DNA of 64,000 nt from Methanolinea sp. (GTDB lineage: Archaea > Halobacteriota > Methanomicrobia > Methanomicrobiales > Methanospirillaceae). Both the position numbers and the translations under genes were made by a program. This document shows, in pieces, positions 56,150-64,000 of the stretch (position 1 is its first letter; each line of letters starts with the position of its first letter). Location of the stretch: positions 343,185-407,184 of the forward strand of contig JASFYI010000002.1 in the NCBI GenBank assembly GCA_030055515.1. The letters are read 5' to 3'. The notes under the pieces were generated by a model. That model saw only the letters and a program-made list of their open reading frames with translations. It had not been told where the DNA came from and searched no databases.

Positions 56150-56370
56150 CGGATCGCAAGCCAATAGTCTTGCAATCACGCGTGGTGTCACCCAGGATGC
56201 GACAATTATCACCGCAGAACCAGAAAACCAACCTAAGAGGCATCACCGTGCGGAGAGGGGAAAACCCGGGGAAACAAGGACGGGATATGGACGAAACGGG
56301 GAGAGACCTCGTATTTTGGATGCAGGCTCTCTGTGCTCCTCAGCAGGGAGAATCAGTCCCCTCAAAAAAA
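56150..56370 (+). mobile_element. Fragment of an IS5-family transposase
   Basis: Plus-strand translation [20 protein letters not shown] and ERGKPGETRTGYGRNGERPR follows the middle of the transposase found at 42-43 kb (AITRGVIQDATVITADPGKP). The rest of that element is missing. It lies between two minus-strand genes and fills most of the 56087-56396 gap. Confidence 0.7.
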
Positions 56371-56396
56371 CGGGAAAAAAGAAATTGCGAGTTGGT

Positions 56397-56852
56397 TTAC
56401 CAGCTCTCGGCGAACGCGGTGTTCACGTAGATGTCCTCGAGCCGGGCCTTGTGGCCGCGCTCCATGTTCGCAAGCTCGAGGAACATCTTCTTCTGCTCGG
56501 GGTCCTCGCTGTTGTTCGCGAGCGCGGTGTACATCTGCATGGCCTCGAGCTCCTTCTTGATCGCGACGACGAGGCCGTCGACGGGCTTCATGTCGGGGCT
56601 TAAGTCGGGCGTCTTGATGTTGTCCCCGACCTTGAAGTCCTTTGCCGGCGAGAACTTGAGGGCCTTCACGTCCTTTGCGAGGAGTCCCTGGAGGAACTCG
56701 CGGTGCTTCGTCTCCTCGCCGGCAAGCTCGGTAAAGAGTCTCTTGAGGTTTGCGTCCTTCACCTTGTCAGAAACGGTCTTGTAGAAAGTATATGCCTCCA
56801 CTTCGCGGTTGATCGCCATGGAGATGATCTTCTTGTAGTCTTCCGGAGTCAT
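56397..56852 (-). CDS. Rubrerythrin/ferritin-like diiron protein
   Basis: A 151-residue four-helix protein. Two E...ExxH metal motifs are visible: NREVEAYTFY with ELAGEETKHREFL, and KKELEAMQMYTAL with LANMERGHKARLED. There is no C-terminal rubredoxin domain. Such proteins usually reduce peroxide or handle iron in anaerobes. A clear promoter and the ribosome site GGAGG precede it. Confidence 0.9.
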   Translation of the reverse strand: MTPEDYKKIISMAINREVEAYTFYKTVSDKVKDANLKRLFTELAGEETKHREFLQGLLAKDVKALKFSPAKDFKVGDNIKTPDLSPDMKPVDGLVVAIKKELEAMQMYTALANNSEDPEQKKMFLELANMERGHKARLEDIYVNTAFAESW

Positions 56853-56885
56853 GTGAAATCCTCCGTGTCACTTTATAAGAGTGAT

Positions 56886-56897
56886 GGTATAAATAGC
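56886..56897 (-). promoter_or_regulatory. TATA box of the rubrerythrin-like gene
   Basis: Minus-strand GCTATTTATACC lies about 40 nt before the ATG, with GGAGG (about 56859-56864) between them. This is an ordinary archaeal promoter layout. Confidence 0.6.
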
Positions 56898-56899
56898 AT

Positions 56900-57205
56900 T
56901 GGTTCCCGCATGGTCTCCCCCGTCCCGGAAAGAAAGGGCGTGCGGGGGGCTACACGGCGGGATTTCCGGGAGGTGGCGGTGTTCTTCCGCGGGTCCCCTC
57001 CCTTTCGCACGTGTACCCCCCCGCACACCCCGGGACGGTTGCCGGGTGCCCGGCCTCCAAGGGCGGGACCCGCCAGGTTCTTCACCCTGCCGCGTCATCA
57101 GGTACGTGAGGGAGGAATATCCCTGCGCAGGGCCGGCGGTCGTTTCCGCGGGATGCGAATGAGGGCACTTTGGGAGACGGTGCAGGGCGCTGCGTGCGAA
57201 GGGTG
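56900..57205. other. Intergenic region, no gene seen
   Basis: G+C-rich sequence without a frame of recognisable composition. It carries the promoters of the two flanking divergent genes at its ends. No repeat or RNA fold stood out. Confidence 0.4.
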
Positions 57206-57210
57206 AGAGT

Positions 57211-57588
57211 ATGACCATGGACGACGGGGCCGATCCGCCGGGAGGCGAAAAGAGGCAGAAGAAGAAGCGCGACGAACTCCTCGGGAAGGTGTTCGTCCTC
57301 AAGGACCTCGTGGACTACCAGGAGGGGACCGTTGCGAGCAGGATGATCGTCGACCGGGACGCGGGGAGCATCACCGTCTTCTCCTTCGACGAGGACGAGG
57401 GGTTGTCCGAGCACACGGCCCCCTACGACGCGGTCGTGACCATCCTCGAGGGCGAGTGCGAGGTCTGGGTCGCGGGGACGACGCACCGCATGAGGGAGGG
57501 CGAGACGATCATCTTCCCCGCGAACGTCCCGCACGCCCTCTCCGCCGTGACGAGGTTCAAGATGGTCCTCACGATGATCAGGGGGTGA
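57211..57588 (+). CDS. Cupin-domain protein
   Basis: A 125-residue single-domain cupin. The charged N-terminus (GGEKRQKKKRDELL) is followed by a beta barrel. The metal-site motifs are SEHTAPYDAVVTILEGE and ETIIFPANVPHAL. Function is not predictable from the fold. The gene lies two bases before a small CxxC protein with which it forms a pair. Confidence 0.88.
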   Translation: MTMDDGADPPGGEKRQKKKRDELLGKVFVLKDLVDYQEGTVASRMIVDRDAGSITVFSFDEDEGLSEHTAPYDAVVTILEGECEVWVAGTTHRMREGETIIFPANVPHALSAVTRFKMVLTMIRG

Positions 57589-57590
57589 CC

Positions 57591-57899
57591 ATGCCGGGCG
57601 AGGAGAAGGAGGGGATCTACTGCACGGTGTGCGGCGGGATCCCCCCTGACCAGGTGAAGATCCGCAAGGTCGTGATCGACGGGAAGGAGACAGGGATCGA
57701 CAGGCTGGACTGGATCCTCGCGGACGTCTCCTCCCTCGGTCTCCAGGACGACGACGCGATCACCGACGCGATCGTGGAGCGCGTCCAGAAGTTCAACTAC
57801 ATCCCGGGCAAGAAGATGGCCGAGTACCGTGCCGCACTCCTCCGCGAGTACAAGGCGTTCCGGTCGGGGCGGCGGGCGGGCGTGGACGACGGCGCGTGA
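57591..57899 (+). CDS. Small conserved archaeal CxxC protein
   Basis: A 102-residue protein starting MPGEEKEGIYCTVCGGIPPD, with one CxxC pair. A compact alpha/beta domain follows (IRKVVIDGKETGIDRLDWIL, AIVERVQKFNYIPGKKMAEY). Proteins like this occur in methanogens, sometimes labelled as NAC-family, without known role. Co-transcribed with the cupin. Confidence 0.75.
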   Translation: MPGEEKEGIYCTVCGGIPPDQVKIRKVVIDGKETGIDRLDWILADVSSLGLQDDDAITDAIVERVQKFNYIPGKKMAEYRAALLREYKAFRSGRRAGVDDGA

Positions 57900-58479
57900 G
57901 CATCGCCGCGGTATTTTTCTGGGTGCGAGAACCGCGGAACTTTGGTGTCAGGAATCGGAAATCCCCTTCCCGGGATATCGTTTTGGAACAGTGTACTGAG
58001 GACCACGCGGGAATCACGGGAAGGGAAAGGGGGAGTGTTCCTGCCGCCCGCGGAATGCGGCACTCTCACGCTTTTTTTTGCGGAATGGTCCGATGTTGCC
58101 CCCGGAAAAAATGGAGGATTCCTCGTTTTTGCGCTCGGCAAGTGCACGGAATCAGCCACCCCTCCTACCGGGAATACCTTCCGGGGCACGTCCCCCCTGT
58201 TTTTCCACTGCGTCATGGGGGTATCTTTGGGAGGGGACGTCGGGGCGCCCGCCTCTCCGCACAGGGAGAATCGCCCTTTGGGGGAGAATGCCCCGGAGAA
58301 GAGGAAAGAGAATCTTCGTTTTTTCCGCGGGGAGGTCTCCCGCACCGGATCCCTGCAGCCCTCGGGTCATGGGGATCACCCCCTCTCCCGGGGCGGTCCG
58401 GCCCAAACGGGGACCACGTGGATCTCCCGCCGGCATAGCCCCGTCACCTATAACCCTCCCCGCCGCGATAGGATCCCCC
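57900..58479. other. 580-base stretch without a convincing gene
   Basis: Several overlapping frames exist on both strands, but all have arginine/proline-rich composition and no family resemblance. A CACCTATAACCC box at about 58445-58456 is a likely promoter for the HD gene at 58480. The rest shows nothing I can name. Confidence 0.4.
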
Positions 58480-59028
58480 ATGGAACGGGACGCGCTCTCT
58501 GCCATCCACCTCGCCGCGGGGATAGCCGCGAGGGCGCACGCCGGCCAGGCGAGGAAGGACGGGATCACCCCCTACATCGTCCACCCGGCCCGCGTCGCGA
58601 CGCTCGCTGCCCGGTTCGGCGGGGACCACGTCGCCATCGTCTCCGCGTGGCTCCACGACGTCTTCGAGGACTGCGCCCCGGGGGCGTGCGCTGCTGCCCG
58701 CAAGGAGATCGGGGCACTCCCGCTCCCGGAGGGAGAGGCGCGGGCGGTCATGGCGATCGTGGAGGCGCTCACGAAGGACCCCTCCCTCCCGAAGGAGGTG
58801 CAGATCCCCGACTCCCTCGACCGGATCCTCGCCGCCCCTCCGCAGGCTGTCCTCGTCAAGCTCTGCGACAGGATCGACAACCTCCTCGACGCGGAGCTCC
58901 GGGGCGGTGGGTTCAAGGAGGCGTACTTCCGCAAGTCGCACCTCGTCCTCGAAAGACTGCGGGACGCCGGCGTGCGGCACGGGTACGGCGGGGCGGTCGC
59001 CGTGATGGAGGCGCTGCTCGGGGAATGA
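58480..59028 (+). CDS. HD-domain hydrolase, SpoT/MESH1-like
   Basis: A 182-residue protein. Motifs are AARAHAGQARKDGITPYIVH (first His), VSAWLHDVFEDC (HD pair) and LVKLCDRIDNLLDAE (late Asp). The pattern is that of small (p)ppGpp-hydrolase-like HD proteins. The real substrate is unknown in archaea. The start has a TATA-like box about 30 nt upstream. Confidence 0.87.
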   Translation: MERDALSAIHLAAGIAARAHAGQARKDGITPYIVHPARVATLAARFGGDHVAIVSAWLHDVFEDCAPGACAAARKEIGALPLPEGEARAVMAIVEALTKDPSLPKEVQIPDSLDRILAAPPQAVLVKLCDRIDNLLDAELRGGGFKEAYFRKSHLVLERLRDAGVRHGYGGAVAVMEALLGE

Positions 59029-59224
59029 AGGGAGGGGTGAAAGGGGGTTTCTCCAGTAGCGTCACCCCCCTCTCGATTCCCTGCCCACTCCAGGCCCCGC
59101 AGTTTGCCCCCATTTTTCGATCTGCGCGCGATAAGTGTCCCGTTTCGAAATCCGCACCAATCTATATCCCCGTCTCCTCCCCACCGATCCCTTGCCCCGG
59201 AACGGGGCAGGAGTATCAGCGAAA

Positions 59225-59728
59225 ATGGCAGACTTCGTGCAAAGGTCTGTGACCAAGACCGCGGTGAGGACGTTCTCGTCCCCGATCGCGGACGCATCGG
59301 CGTTGAACACCATCGTCGCGAACCTCATCGCGAACAACCCGCTCGGCTGCACGAGCTACGAGGTCGGCGGCGAGACGATGCCGGGAATCGAGAAGACGCG
59401 CGAGGCCTACACCGCCCGGATCGCGTTCGAGGACGCGGAGGGGAACACGGTCGGGATGATCTCCGCCCGTGCCCCGAGCGTCACCGCGTTCGGCACGGTG
59501 AAGAACGCGATCGTCACCAACAACACCATCAAGACCGCGATGGGCGGCGACCCCGTGAACCTCTCCGACCGGGAGACCTACTCGGTCACGGTGCGGTGCC
59601 ACGACCCCTCCGGCGAGATCTACTTCCTCACGTTCACGAGGAACGCGCTCCGCCTCTCCTCCTACGAGAGCGACGACATCCTCGACACCGTCGAGCAGTG
59701 GGCAGACACCGTCGCCGCGCTCGGGTGA
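59225..59728 (+). CDS. Conserved methanogen protein of unknown function
   Basis: A 167-residue protein without signal peptide or membrane helix. Segments FVQRSVTKTAVRTFSSPIAD and GDPVNLSDRETYSVTVRCHD suggest a mixed alpha/beta soluble fold. No catalytic motif is seen. A CTATATCCC box at about 59162-59170 and GGAG before the ATG fit its own promoter. Its composition and codon use are those of a well-expressed native gene. Confidence 0.75.
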   Translation: MADFVQRSVTKTAVRTFSSPIADASALNTIVANLIANNPLGCTSYEVGGETMPGIEKTREAYTARIAFEDAEGNTVGMISARAPSVTAFGTVKNAIVTNNTIKTAMGGDPVNLSDRETYSVTVRCHDPSGEIYFLTFTRNALRLSSYESDDILDTVEQWADTVAALG

Positions 59729-59749
59729 GGGGTGCATCGTCCCCGGGGG

Positions 59750-59878
59750 ATGCGGGTCATGGCCGGAGGTCTCCTCTTTCTCCTCGGCGTGGCGTGCGGC
59801 GGGCTGCTCATGCTCTTTGCGATCCTCCGGGTCATCCTCGGGATGCGCGGGCGGGAGGAGGACGGGCGGGGGCGGTGA
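59750..59878 (+). CDS. Small membrane protein
   Basis: A 42-residue frame, MRVMAGGLLFLLGVACGGLL onwards, with one long hydrophobic helix and a charged Arg/Glu/Asp tail. GGGGGA precedes the ATG. Short, so support is limited to the membrane-protein pattern and position after a likely expressed gene. Confidence 0.45.
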   Translation: MRVMAGGLLFLLGVACGGLLMLFAILRVILGMRGREEDGRGR

Positions 59879-59993
59879 TCCCCCGCCTCCCCCTCTTTTT
59901 CCCAGGGGGGCAGGGACGACGGGGCCTCCGGTTTTCCGCCGGGCACCCGTGGCTGCCATGAAAAAAGCATGATCCCCGCCGGTCGGCCCGGCT

Positions 59994-60530
59994 CACCACT
60001 CCGCGAGCGCGAGGATCCTCCCCTCCCTCCCGTGCAGGCCGGCAGTCTCCGAGCAGCCCTCTTTCCGCTCGACCTCGCGGACGTTGTCCACGGTCACGTT
60101 CCGAATGATGCACCCGGCATGGGCATAGAGACCATGCTTTCCGCGAACCATCCGGGGAATACTCCGTCCGAAACATTCCTGCCCACGAATGCACTCTCCG
60201 TGTGGGAGAGGACCCGTCCCCCCGGCTCCACGATTGCGAGGGTGACCGGCATGTGCAGAGAGATTTTTTCATAAATATCCCGACCAGCCGGGAGGGCGAG
60301 AGGGTGAGGCTCACGGCCCCGGGGTGCGTGCCGTCCCGCGGGAAGACGGGGGGAGCGATCGGGACGGCCTCGCCCCCCTCCGCGAGGGCGAAGTACCCGC
60401 TCACCGGGGGTTTTTCGCGTCGAGACGGCCTGCCGGACGTTCTCCTGCGCGATCAGGCTCGTGTCGACGATCGAATGGGGCAAGGAGGGCTCCGCGGCCG
60501 TGGCGGTCCCGTTCCCGTCGCAGGCGATCG
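59994..60530 (-). pseudogene. Decayed sensor (cache-like) gene
   Basis: Sequence readable only in pieces: LPHSIVDTSLIAQENVRQAV, SGYFALAEGGEAVPIAPPVF, YEKISLHMPVTLAIVEPGGR and VLSHTESAFVGRNVSDGVFP lie in two frames. The order and content resemble an extracellular cache-type sensor domain. No signalling output domain remains. A frame change near 60290 and loss of both ends mark it as non-functional. Confidence 0.55.
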
Positions 60531-60690
60531 CGGCAACGGTCGCGGGGGAGGGGGCGCGGTCGTGTGCGGGACGAAGATGACGCACGTCCTGTTCCTAACG
60601 CCCGATCGCTCCAGTTCTGCCGCGACCTTTCCCGCGATGTCCACGTTCTGCGCCCGCGTCCGGGCCGGAGATCGCTGTCTCCCCGGGTCC
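60530..60690 (-). pseudogene. Partial duplicate of the YjbQ gene
   Basis: Translation TRAQNVDIAGKVAAELERSG then RNRTCVIFVPHTT copies residues about 11-50 of the intact YjbQ 600 bases to the right, with DNA identity also plain. It joins directly to the decayed sensor gene. Confidence 0.75.
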
Positions 60691-60905
60691 CGTGACCGCG
60701 TTTTCCTCGGCCCGGCCGGGCCCGTCGGGGGAGGCCTTGACGGGCGCCGCGACACTCCCGTGCGGCCTGGAAATCCCCTGGCTCATATTCCAGCCGCCCT
60801 CTCTCCCGCGAGGAAAGGGGGGGACAAGGGATGAATACCTCATGGGACGGGAGTCTTGAATGCCCGCCACGTCACCCTCGTGCGATGGCCGCGACCCGGA
60901 TCGAT

Positions 60906-61307
60906 TCAGTCCCCCGATACCCCGACGAGGACCTTGCGCCTGCGGGGCCCGTCGAACTCGCAGAGGAAGATGGCCTGCCACGTCCCGAGGGCGATCCGGC
61001 CGCGGACGACGGGGACGGTCACGGAGAAACCGACGAGCGATGCCTTCACGTGCGCGTCCGAGTTCCCCTCGGCGTGGCGATAGTCGCCGGTCTCCGGGAC
61101 GAGCCGCGAGAGGGAGACGAGGATGTCCCTTGCGACCGCCGGGTCGGCGTTCTCGTTGATCGTGACGCCCGCGGTCGTGTGCGGGACGAAGACGACGCAC
61201 GTCCCGTTTCCGATGCCCGATCGCTCCACCTCTGCCGCGACCTTGCCCGTGATGTCCACGAGCTGCGCCCGCGTCCCTGTCGGGATCTCGATCTCTCTCC
61301 ACTCCAT
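60906..61307 (-). CDS. YjbQ/UPF0047 family protein
   Basis: A 133-residue protein starting MEWREIEIPTGTRAQLVDIT. The family signature is VVFVPHTTAGVTINENADP, and GTWQAIFLCEFDGPRRRKV lies near the end. The family is widespread and linked by some to thiamine-phosphate-like activity, but its role is not settled. Length is normal and all conserved blocks are present. Confidence 0.9.
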   Translation of the reverse strand: MEWREIEIPTGTRAQLVDITGKVAAEVERSGIGNGTCVVFVPHTTAGVTINENADPAVARDILVSLSRLVPETGDYRHAEGNSDAHVKASLVGFSVTVPVVRGRIALGTWQAIFLCEFDGPRRRKVLVGVSGD

Positions 61308-61593
61308 GGGACTGAGTTCACTGCCCAGTCGCCTAAGTCTTTCGCCGGCGGGCACCTGCCGGTGCTGCGGTGCTAAGGATGCGCAGGCGGGGCGGGGGGC
61401 GTGGCAATGGAATCCGGGAGGTGGCGCATCGCCGCGACGGTGTCCCGAAAGAGGGAAAACGGGGTCGCGGGGAGATGGAGGGGTATGGAGCAGTGCAATT
61501 CGTGTCTCTGGCGGAAAAGGACATTTTCCGGGCGAAACAGGCAGGGATGGGAGCCGCACCGAGTGGATACAAAAAAGAAAGGCCCCCTCCCCT

Positions 61594-63471
61594 TCACAGC
61601 ATCGCGAGGATCGCGCGTGCCTGCAAGATCAGGAGGTCGGCCTGCGCGTCGGAGAGTTTCTTCCCCCTCTGTGCCTCGACGTGGTTGATGAACGCGTTCA
61701 CCTGGTTCTTCGCCGCGACCGCGTTCCCGCGGGCGAGCGAGTCCAGCGCGGCGTCGAGCTTCGCGGTGAGGCTCCGGGCAGTGCCGTGGTCGAGGGTGAG
61801 CGTGGAGACGGTCTCTTCGAGGTCGCGGATCGCGTCCTGCGGGGATGCGTCGGTGACGGTGATGGTGACCGTCTCTGAAGCGCTCTCGGTCCCGTCCGTT
61901 GCGGTGAACGTCACGGTGTATGTCCCGGCCTGGTCGTAGCCGGGCGTCCAGGAGAACGTGGTGTCGGAGAAGGTTGCGCCGTATGGGAGGCCGGAGGCGG
62001 AGACCGTGACGGTGTCGCCGTCGGGGTCAGAGGCGGTGACGGAGAAGGTGAGCGTTGCGCCCTCGGTCACGGTCTTGTCGCCGATCGGGGAGAGGACAGG
62101 CGGGCGGTTCGCGTCGGTGACGGTGATGGTGAGAGTCTCCGATACGCTCTCGGTTCCGTCCGTTGCGGTAAACGTCACGGTGTATGTCCCGGCCTGGTCG
62201 TAGCCGGGCGTCCAGGAGAACGTGGTGTCGGAGAAGGTTGCGCCGTATGGGAGGCCGGAGGCGGAGACCGTGACTGTGTCGCCGTCGGGGTCAGAGGCGG
62301 TGACGGAGAAGGTGAGCGTTGCGCCCTCGGTCACGGTCTTGTCGCCGATCGGGGAGAGGACAGGCGGGCGGTTCGCAGGGGAAACAGGCTCCAGCACCCG
62401 GGTGTACACGCCGTTGGTATACGAGCCGCCGAAAATGCGCCGGTCGGTCCCGAAGGTGGGAGAGAATATGCAGTCGAACTCCATGTTCGGGACCCCGTCC
62501 GGGAGCGTCGTGTCCACATCAGTCCATGTAGACCCCCTGTCCCGCGAGATGGCAGTGAAGTACTTGTAAGCAGAGAAATTGAAACCGCTCACCATGAGGG
62601 TGCCGTCCGCGGTGTAATCGGGCGAGAGGGAGAGCTTCACGGAGCCCGTGATCTTCGTGGGGTAAATTGGGGCAAAGGTTGCTCCCCCGTCGGTGGACTT
62701 GTAGAGGTTGTGCGGCCAGATGTACGCGTACACTGTCCCGTCACTTGGAAAATCCGGCGATATCTCGATCGCGTATGGCCAGGCACCGTCCGTTCCCACG
62801 GACGGCATCCCCTCGGCCGGGACCCATGTTGAACCCCCATCCGTCGAGCGGTATACCCCGGTGTACGTCCCTATCAGGATGGTCCCGTCCTGCGCGAACG
62901 CAGGGCTCACGTCCACGGAGATATAACCTCCCATGGGCAGGCCGTTCGTGGAAGTCCGCTCGATCCACTGGATGGTCCGGCCGCCGTCCCGGCTGATTCC
63001 AACCTTTTCTACTGCGCTGAGCGCGACGATATCTCCCTTGACGCTGATATCATAGATATTGGGTTTCTGCCAGTTGGCGAGATCTTCAAAATGGCGGGTC
63101 CACGTGACTCCGCCGTCGTAAGAACAGAGGAAGAGCATGTTCCCCGCGATGTAGATCGTCTCGGGAGAAGACCCGTACGCGACGTCGTTGATAATCTCGG
63201 TGGTGCCCGCGAGATAATTCGTCGTCCACGTCGCACCCCCGTCATGGGTGATGTACACGGGCGACGGCTGAGCGTTCCCCACGACGATCATCTCGCCGTC
63301 GCTTGGATAGTCGGGCGAGACCGCAAAGACGCGGACGCCGACCCCCGCGGGGCCAAGGGGTGTCCACGCTGAGTCCGCGAGTCCGCAAGGGACTGTCGCA
63401 AGTCCTAAGAGCAGTGCGAGCATGACCGGAAAGGTCGTTCGATTGGATACGGATAATGGAAAGGCCATCAA
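61594..63471 (-). CDS. Large surface protein: beta-propeller, two Ig-like repeats, FIMAH domain
   Basis: A 625-residue secreted protein with a signal peptide (VMLALLLGLATVPCGLADSA). Residues about 35-365 are repeated BNR/sortilin-like propeller blades (YITHDGGATWTT, YRSTDGGSTWVP, YKSTDGGATFAP). Two 88-residue Ig/cadherin-like repeats (NRPPVLSPIGDKTVTEGATL) are nearly identical at DNA level. A C-terminal helical FIMAH domain follows (LTAKLDAALDSLARGNAVAA, VEAQRGKKLSDAQADLLI). Likely an envelope or adhesion protein. The start is ATGATG at 63471 or 63468. Confidence 0.88.
   Translation of the reverse strand: MMAFPLSVSNRTTFPVMLALLLGLATVPCGLADSAWTPLGPAGVGVRVFAVSPDYPSDGEMIVVGNAQPSPVYITHDGGATWTTNYLAGTTEIINDVAYGSSPETIYIAGNMLFLCSYDGGVTWTRHFEDLANWQKPNIYDISVKGDIVALSAVEKVGISRDGGRTIQWIERTSTNGLPMGGYISVDVSPAFAQDGTILIGTYTGVYRSTDGGSTWVPAEGMPSVGTDGAWPYAIEISPDFPSDGTVYAYIWPHNLYKSTDGGATFAPIYPTKITGSVKLSLSPDYTADGTLMVSGFNFSAYKYFTAISRDRGSTWTDVDTTLPDGVPNMEFDCIFSPTFGTDRRIFGGSYTNGVYTRVLEPVSPANRPPVLSPIGDKTVTEGATLTFSVTASDPDGDTVTVSASGLPYGATFSDTTFSWTPGYDQAGTYTVTFTATDGTESVSETLTITVTDANRPPVLSPIGDKTVTEGATLTFSVTASDPDGDTVTVSASGLPYGATFSDTTFSWTPGYDQAGTYTVTFTATDGTESASETVTITVTDASPQDAIRDLEETVSTLTLDHGTARSLTAKLDAALDSLARGNAVAAKNQVNAFINHVEAQRGKKLSDAQADLLILQARAILAML
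61848..62375. repeat. Two tandem 264-bp repeats coding Ig-like domains
   Basis: The two units are offset by exactly 264 bases (for example GGCGTCCAGGAGAACGTGG at 61939 and 62203 regions) and nearly identical. This suggests recent duplication or gene conversion within the surface-protein gene. Confidence 0.85.
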
Positions 63472-63673
63472 TACCCCCTATCCTGGCAGGGAATTAATGA
63501 ATGAAATTATTTATGCGTAGCGCTTTGGTTTCCAAAAAAAGGTACCTGGAGAACAGCGATCTCCCCCCCTCCCGGGAAGCCTCCAGCAGGTATTTCCTGG
63601 GAAAAACACCTCCTCTCTTGCCATTATTATACATGAGGTTTTCTAAAAGCCCCCATCGAACCACAAAAGCTAT

Positions 63674-64000
63674 ATAGCCCCCTCCATTTCTCTCACCAGA
63701 GATACGCATGATACTCTTTTCAATTCACAATATACAGGAGATTCACGCGCCTGGTGTAAAAGTACATTTCGAAAAACCCCTAAATCGAAAAATACGCAAG
63801 ATTAAATCGTAAAATTGATCGTACTCGGAGGGGAATACATATTTGGTGAAGAGATGCATCCCCCTCTGGGAGGGGATCGCAAGGACCCAAAATGGTTTCT
63901 CCTCGAACGAGTCCTGGAACTCATCACCAGTCGTCCCGCCCAACAGGTATTTGCGAGAAACGAGATTGAGCCCATTCCCGCAACTTTAGATGCAATCGCG
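63674..64000 (+). mobile_element. Left end of a second IS4-type element, cut by window edge
   Basis: From about 63674 (TAGCCCCCTCC, the counterpart of the TAGCTCCCTC terminal repeat) the sequence matches the right end of the copy at 17760-19013, reversed. The match runs to the window edge with perhaps one base in six changed. Confidence 0.75.
63854..64000 (+). CDS. IS4-type transposase, N-terminal part only
   Basis: An open frame of 49 codons to the window edge, MHPPLGGDRKDPKWFLLERV then TSRPAQQVFARNEIEPIPAT. The matching part of the 18-19 kb copy has a stop soon after the ATG. This copy is open here and may be intact beyond the window. A TTG at 63815 is an alternative start. Confidence 0.6.
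   Translation, partial: MHPPLGGDRKDPKWFLLERVLELITSRPAQQVFARNEIEPIPATLDAIA

Noticed and set aside
55154..56212. Longer ADP-ribosylglycohydrolase frame starting at 56212
   Set aside because: The extra 42 residues come from IS5-derived sequence; the family start is at 56086.

Overview
The window looks like chromosome of a high-G+C methanogenic archaeon, most likely of the Methanomicrobiales. The reasons are archaeal TATA/BRE-type promoters, Csm and Cas families of methanogen type, conserved small methanogen proteins, FIMAH and cache-type sequences, and IS families common in that order. No rRNA or tRNA gene was seen, so the genus is not fixed.

1-10.6 kb: a complete type I-E CRISPR-Cas locus on the minus strand. 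From right to left it holds a CARF-HTH regulator (Csa3-like), cas3, cas8e, cse2, cas7e, cas5e, cas6e, cas1, cas2 and an array of at least 17 repeats that runs off the left edge. cas8e appears to start at an ATT codon behind a near-perfect Shine-Dalgarno sequence.

10.6-17.7 kb: transcribed divergently from the regulator, across a 14-bp inverted repeat, is a tight plus-strand gene cluster. It encodes an ARPP-1/DUF6569-like protein, an unknown protein, a metallo-beta-lactamase-fold nuclease, a stand-alone CARF protein, a PIN-domain RNase, a HAD phosphatase and a CAP-domain membrane protein. I see this as the best candidate for an undescribed signalling or effector module.

17.7-21.3 kb: a decayed IS4-type element, two small genes, a two-repeat relic CRISPR array with its leader, and an M23 peptidase lipoprotein.

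21.5-34.6 kb: a type III-A (Csm) locus between two arrays of 21 and 15 repeats of a 37-bp repeat. Genes are cas2, cas1, a CARF-HEPN Csx1/Csm6-type RNase, a CARF-wHTH protein, cas6, csm5, csm4, csm3, csm2 and cas10. Both arrays and the relic array carry the same leader. Array 4 also has a fossil of the cas2 3' end, so an array-leader-cas2 block was duplicated. Cas10 keeps its GGDD motif, so cyclic oligoadenylate made here could act on the CARF proteins in both halves of the window.

34.8-41.8 kb: an Mrr-type restriction nuclease with TPR and zinc-ribbon parts, an integrated-element replication module (small zinc protein plus large primase-helicase), and an IS1595-family insertion.

41.9-50.3 kb: two same-orientation, broken IS5-family copies flank a complete dipeptide/nickel-type ABC importer with an embedded methyltransferase. 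The layout is that of a composite transposon. The first ATPase appears to start at ATA.

50.6-64 kb: a surface-protein operon resembling WxL/DUF916 systems, an ADP-ribosylglycohydrolase, a rubrerythrin-like protein, a cupin, a small CxxC protein, an HD hydrolase, a conserved methanogen protein, a decayed sensor gene, YjbQ, a large beta-propeller/Ig/FIMAH surface protein, and the left end of a second IS4-type copy.
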